NCBI GenBank assembly: GCA_023953835.1
Contig: JAMLJB010000003.1
Location: forward strand, 1-64,000
Direction of reading: 5' to 3'
Length of the DNA: 64,000 nucleotides
DNA from: Rhizobiaceae bacterium
Lineage (GTDB): Bacteria > Pseudomonadota > Alphaproteobacteria > Rhizobiales > Rhizobiaceae
Made by a program: the position numbers and the translations under genes. Every line of letters starts with the position of its first letter. Positions within the stretch are counted from its first letter, which is position 1. Under the pieces are notes generated by a model. It was given only the letters and a program-made list of their open reading frames with translations, had not been told where the DNA came from and made no database searches. Of this stretch, positions 62,848 to 64,000 are shown piece by piece.

Positions 62848-63200
62848 TCGGCGCGACGGGCGCGGTGCGCGTGATGGTCGCGACGAAGCCGGTGGACTTC
62901 CGCAAGGGGGCCGATGGGCTGGCGGCGCTTGTGCGCGAGGCGTTGGGCACCGATCCGTTCTCAGGCGCAGTCTACGTGTTCTGAGCCAAACGTGCCGACC
63001 GGATCAAGCTCGTCTACTTCGAGGGCACGGGCGTGCGCCTGTTCGCCAAGCGACTGGAGGATGGCAAGTTTTGCTGGCCAAGCGTTGCCGACGACGTTGT
63101 CCGGTTGACGGCGGCGCAGCTGCAGGCGCTGTTGGAAGGCCTCGACTGGCGGCGGTTGCATGAGGCGCGCGAGACGCGTGTCCCGACAGCAGCAAGCTGA
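62844..63200 (+). pseudogene. tnpB: IS66 accessory protein TnpB with in-frame stop (second element)
   Basis: GTG start at 62844: VIGATGAVRVMVATKPVDFRKGADGLAAL, then GAVYVF and a TGA at 62982-62984 where relatives have Arg (FRAKRADRIK), consistent with a CGA to TGA change. Reading on gives AKRADRIKLVYFEGTGVRLFAKRLEDGKFCWP and a normal end at 63198-63200. Without suppression the protein is truncated after 46 residues. Confidence 0.88.
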
Positions 63201-63247
63201 GTGCTTGTTTCTGGCAACTCACTGTAATCTATGATTCATTCCGCTTC

Positions 63248-64000
63248 CTGACCGACGCGGCCAAGCCTCTGACCAGCGATCCTGTCGCCGTTCAGGCGAT
63301 GCTTGCCGCTGAGCGCGCGGAGAATGAACGGCTGCGCCAGATCATCAAGGAGCTGCAGCGCCATCGCTTCGGGCGTAGGGCGGAGAGCTTGCCCGAGGAC
63401 CAGTTGCTCCTGGGACTTGAGGAAGCCGAACAGGTAGAGGCGGAGGGCTTGGCCGACGAGGAAGCCGCGGACCCGGCCAAGCGTGAAGCCCAGGCGCGCA
63501 GGCGCCGCGCCAATCGTGGGTCTCTGCCCGCTCACCTGCCGCGCGTCGACACTGTGATCGACGTTGACGACAAGACCTGCCCCTGCTGCCGAAGCGCGCT
63601 CCACAGGATCGGCGAAGACGTATCCGAGCGCCTTGACGTGGTCCCCGCCCAGTTCCGGGTGATCGTCACACGCCGACCCAAATACGCCTGCCGCGCCTGC
63701 GAGGAGGTGATCGTGCAGGTGCCTGCGCCCGCGCGTCTCGTCGAGGGTGGCATCCCGACGGAAGCCACCGTCGCCCATGTGTTGATCAGCAAATATGCCG
63801 ACCATCTTCCGCTTTACTGCCAGGCCCAAATCTACAGCCGCCAAGGCATCGATCTCGATCGGTCGACGCTCGCCGACTGGGTCGGTAAAGCAGGCTTCCT
63901 GCTTCGACCCGTGCATGAGCGCATGTTCGAGCGGCTGAAGGCGACCGACAAGCTCTTCGCCGACGAGACCAAAGCTCCCGTGCTCGATCCGGGCCGGGGG
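63248..64000 (+). CDS. tnpC: IS66 transposase TnpC (second element, cut by window, CTG start position)
   Basis: Open frame of 251 codons to the window edge: TDAAKPLTSDPVAVQAMLAAERAENERLRQIIKEL coiled-coil N-terminus (in part), HRFGRRAESLPEDQLLLGLEEAE, zinc motif DKTCPCCRSALHRIGEDVSERL with KYACRACEE, then KYADHLPLYCQAQIYSRQGIDLDRSTLADWVG and FADETKAPVLDPGRG with the first catalytic Asp. At the usual start codon there is CTG (63248); the first in-frame ATG is 63299. The frame may have lost its ATG or use a weak start. Confidence 0.85.
   Translation, partial: MTDAAKPLTSDPVAVQAMLAAERAENERLRQIIKELQRHRFGRRAESLPEDQLLLGLEEAEQVEAEGLADEEAADPAKREAQARRRRANRGSLPAHLPRVDTVIDVDDKTCPCCRSALHRIGEDVSERLDVVPAQFRVIVTRRPKYACRACEEVIVQVPAPARLVEGGIPTEATVAHVLISKYADHLPLYCQAQIYSRQGIDLDRSTLADWVGKAGFLLRPVHERMFERLKATDKLFADETKAPVLDPGRG

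Larger units (their letters stand above)
62336..64000 (+). mobile_element. Second IS66 family element, left part
   Basis: Starts at 62336 with GTAAGCGGTGCGCCGC, the usual IS66 family terminus, inside the IS5 remnant. Genes tnpA, tnpB (nonsense mutation) and tnpC run to the window end. The target octamer to test on the other side is GTTCCTGT (62328-62335). Sequence differs clearly from the first IS66, so it is an independent element. Confidence 0.82.

Noticed and set aside
63236..63916. 226-codon minus-strand frame opposite tnpC
   Set aside because: The plus-strand frame has coiled coil, zinc motif and catalytic Asp of IS66 TnpC; the minus frame is its shadow.

Overview
This window reads as a catabolic and mobile-element region from an alphaproteobacterium, probably of the Hyphomicrobiales (rhizobial relatives). 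That placement is an inference from high G+C, dense operons with ATGA-type overlaps, the range of transporter and aromatic or acyl-CoA genes, and the insertion-sequence families (ISL3, IS66, IS110, IS6, IS630, IS1595, ISAs1). No rRNA, tRNA, CRISPR or replication gene was seen, so chromosome versus plasmid cannot be decided.

Region 1 (1-26.9 kb) is a large catabolic locus for an unidentified, probably aromatic or acidic compound. It has a Liv-type ABC importer (livK-like, livF, livM, livG, partial livH), a FAD ferredoxin reductase with a NIPSNAP-type protein, and a taurine/nitrate-type ABC importer with an SDR. It also has an FMN/2Fe-2S oxygenase reductase, a beta-propeller lactonase, an HpcH/HpaI aldolase, an NDP-forming acyl-CoA synthetase, an enoyl-CoA hydratase, a Rieske oxygenase and a CDO-like cupin, with a TetR regulator. 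A second set on the minus strand has two amidohydrolases, an IclR regulator, an SDR, a DUF6282-type hydrolase and a second HpcH/HpaI aldolase, with a divergent cupin. AT-rich palindromes are shared between promoters, so the operons are probably co-regulated.

Region 2 (26.9-39.9 kb) holds a decayed SDR copy, a RES/Xre toxin-antitoxin pair, enoyl-CoA hydratases, an amidase, a polyamine-type ABC importer with fused permeases, an acyl-CoA ligase and a LysR regulator. One module (5' end of the binding protein plus its leader hairpin) occurs twice, once as a deleted remnant.

Region 3 (40-50.9 kb) is a graveyard of insertion sequences around a TauD-type dioxygenase, an MFS exporter and a LysR regulator, all of lower G+C than the left part. 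A repeated promoter plus signal-peptide block links the dioxygenase to the next operon.

Region 4 (51-59.2 kb) is one plus-strand operon: iron(III)/PotD-type binding protein, FAH-family hydrolase, fused permease, D-2-hydroxyacid dehydrogenase, ABC ATPase, an SDR lacking the classical Tyr-Lys pair, and a class IV aminotransferase. Region 5 (59.4-64 kb) has a complete IS66 element with an 8-bp target duplication and a second IS66 element cut by the window edge, both lying in remnants of an IS5-type element or its flank.
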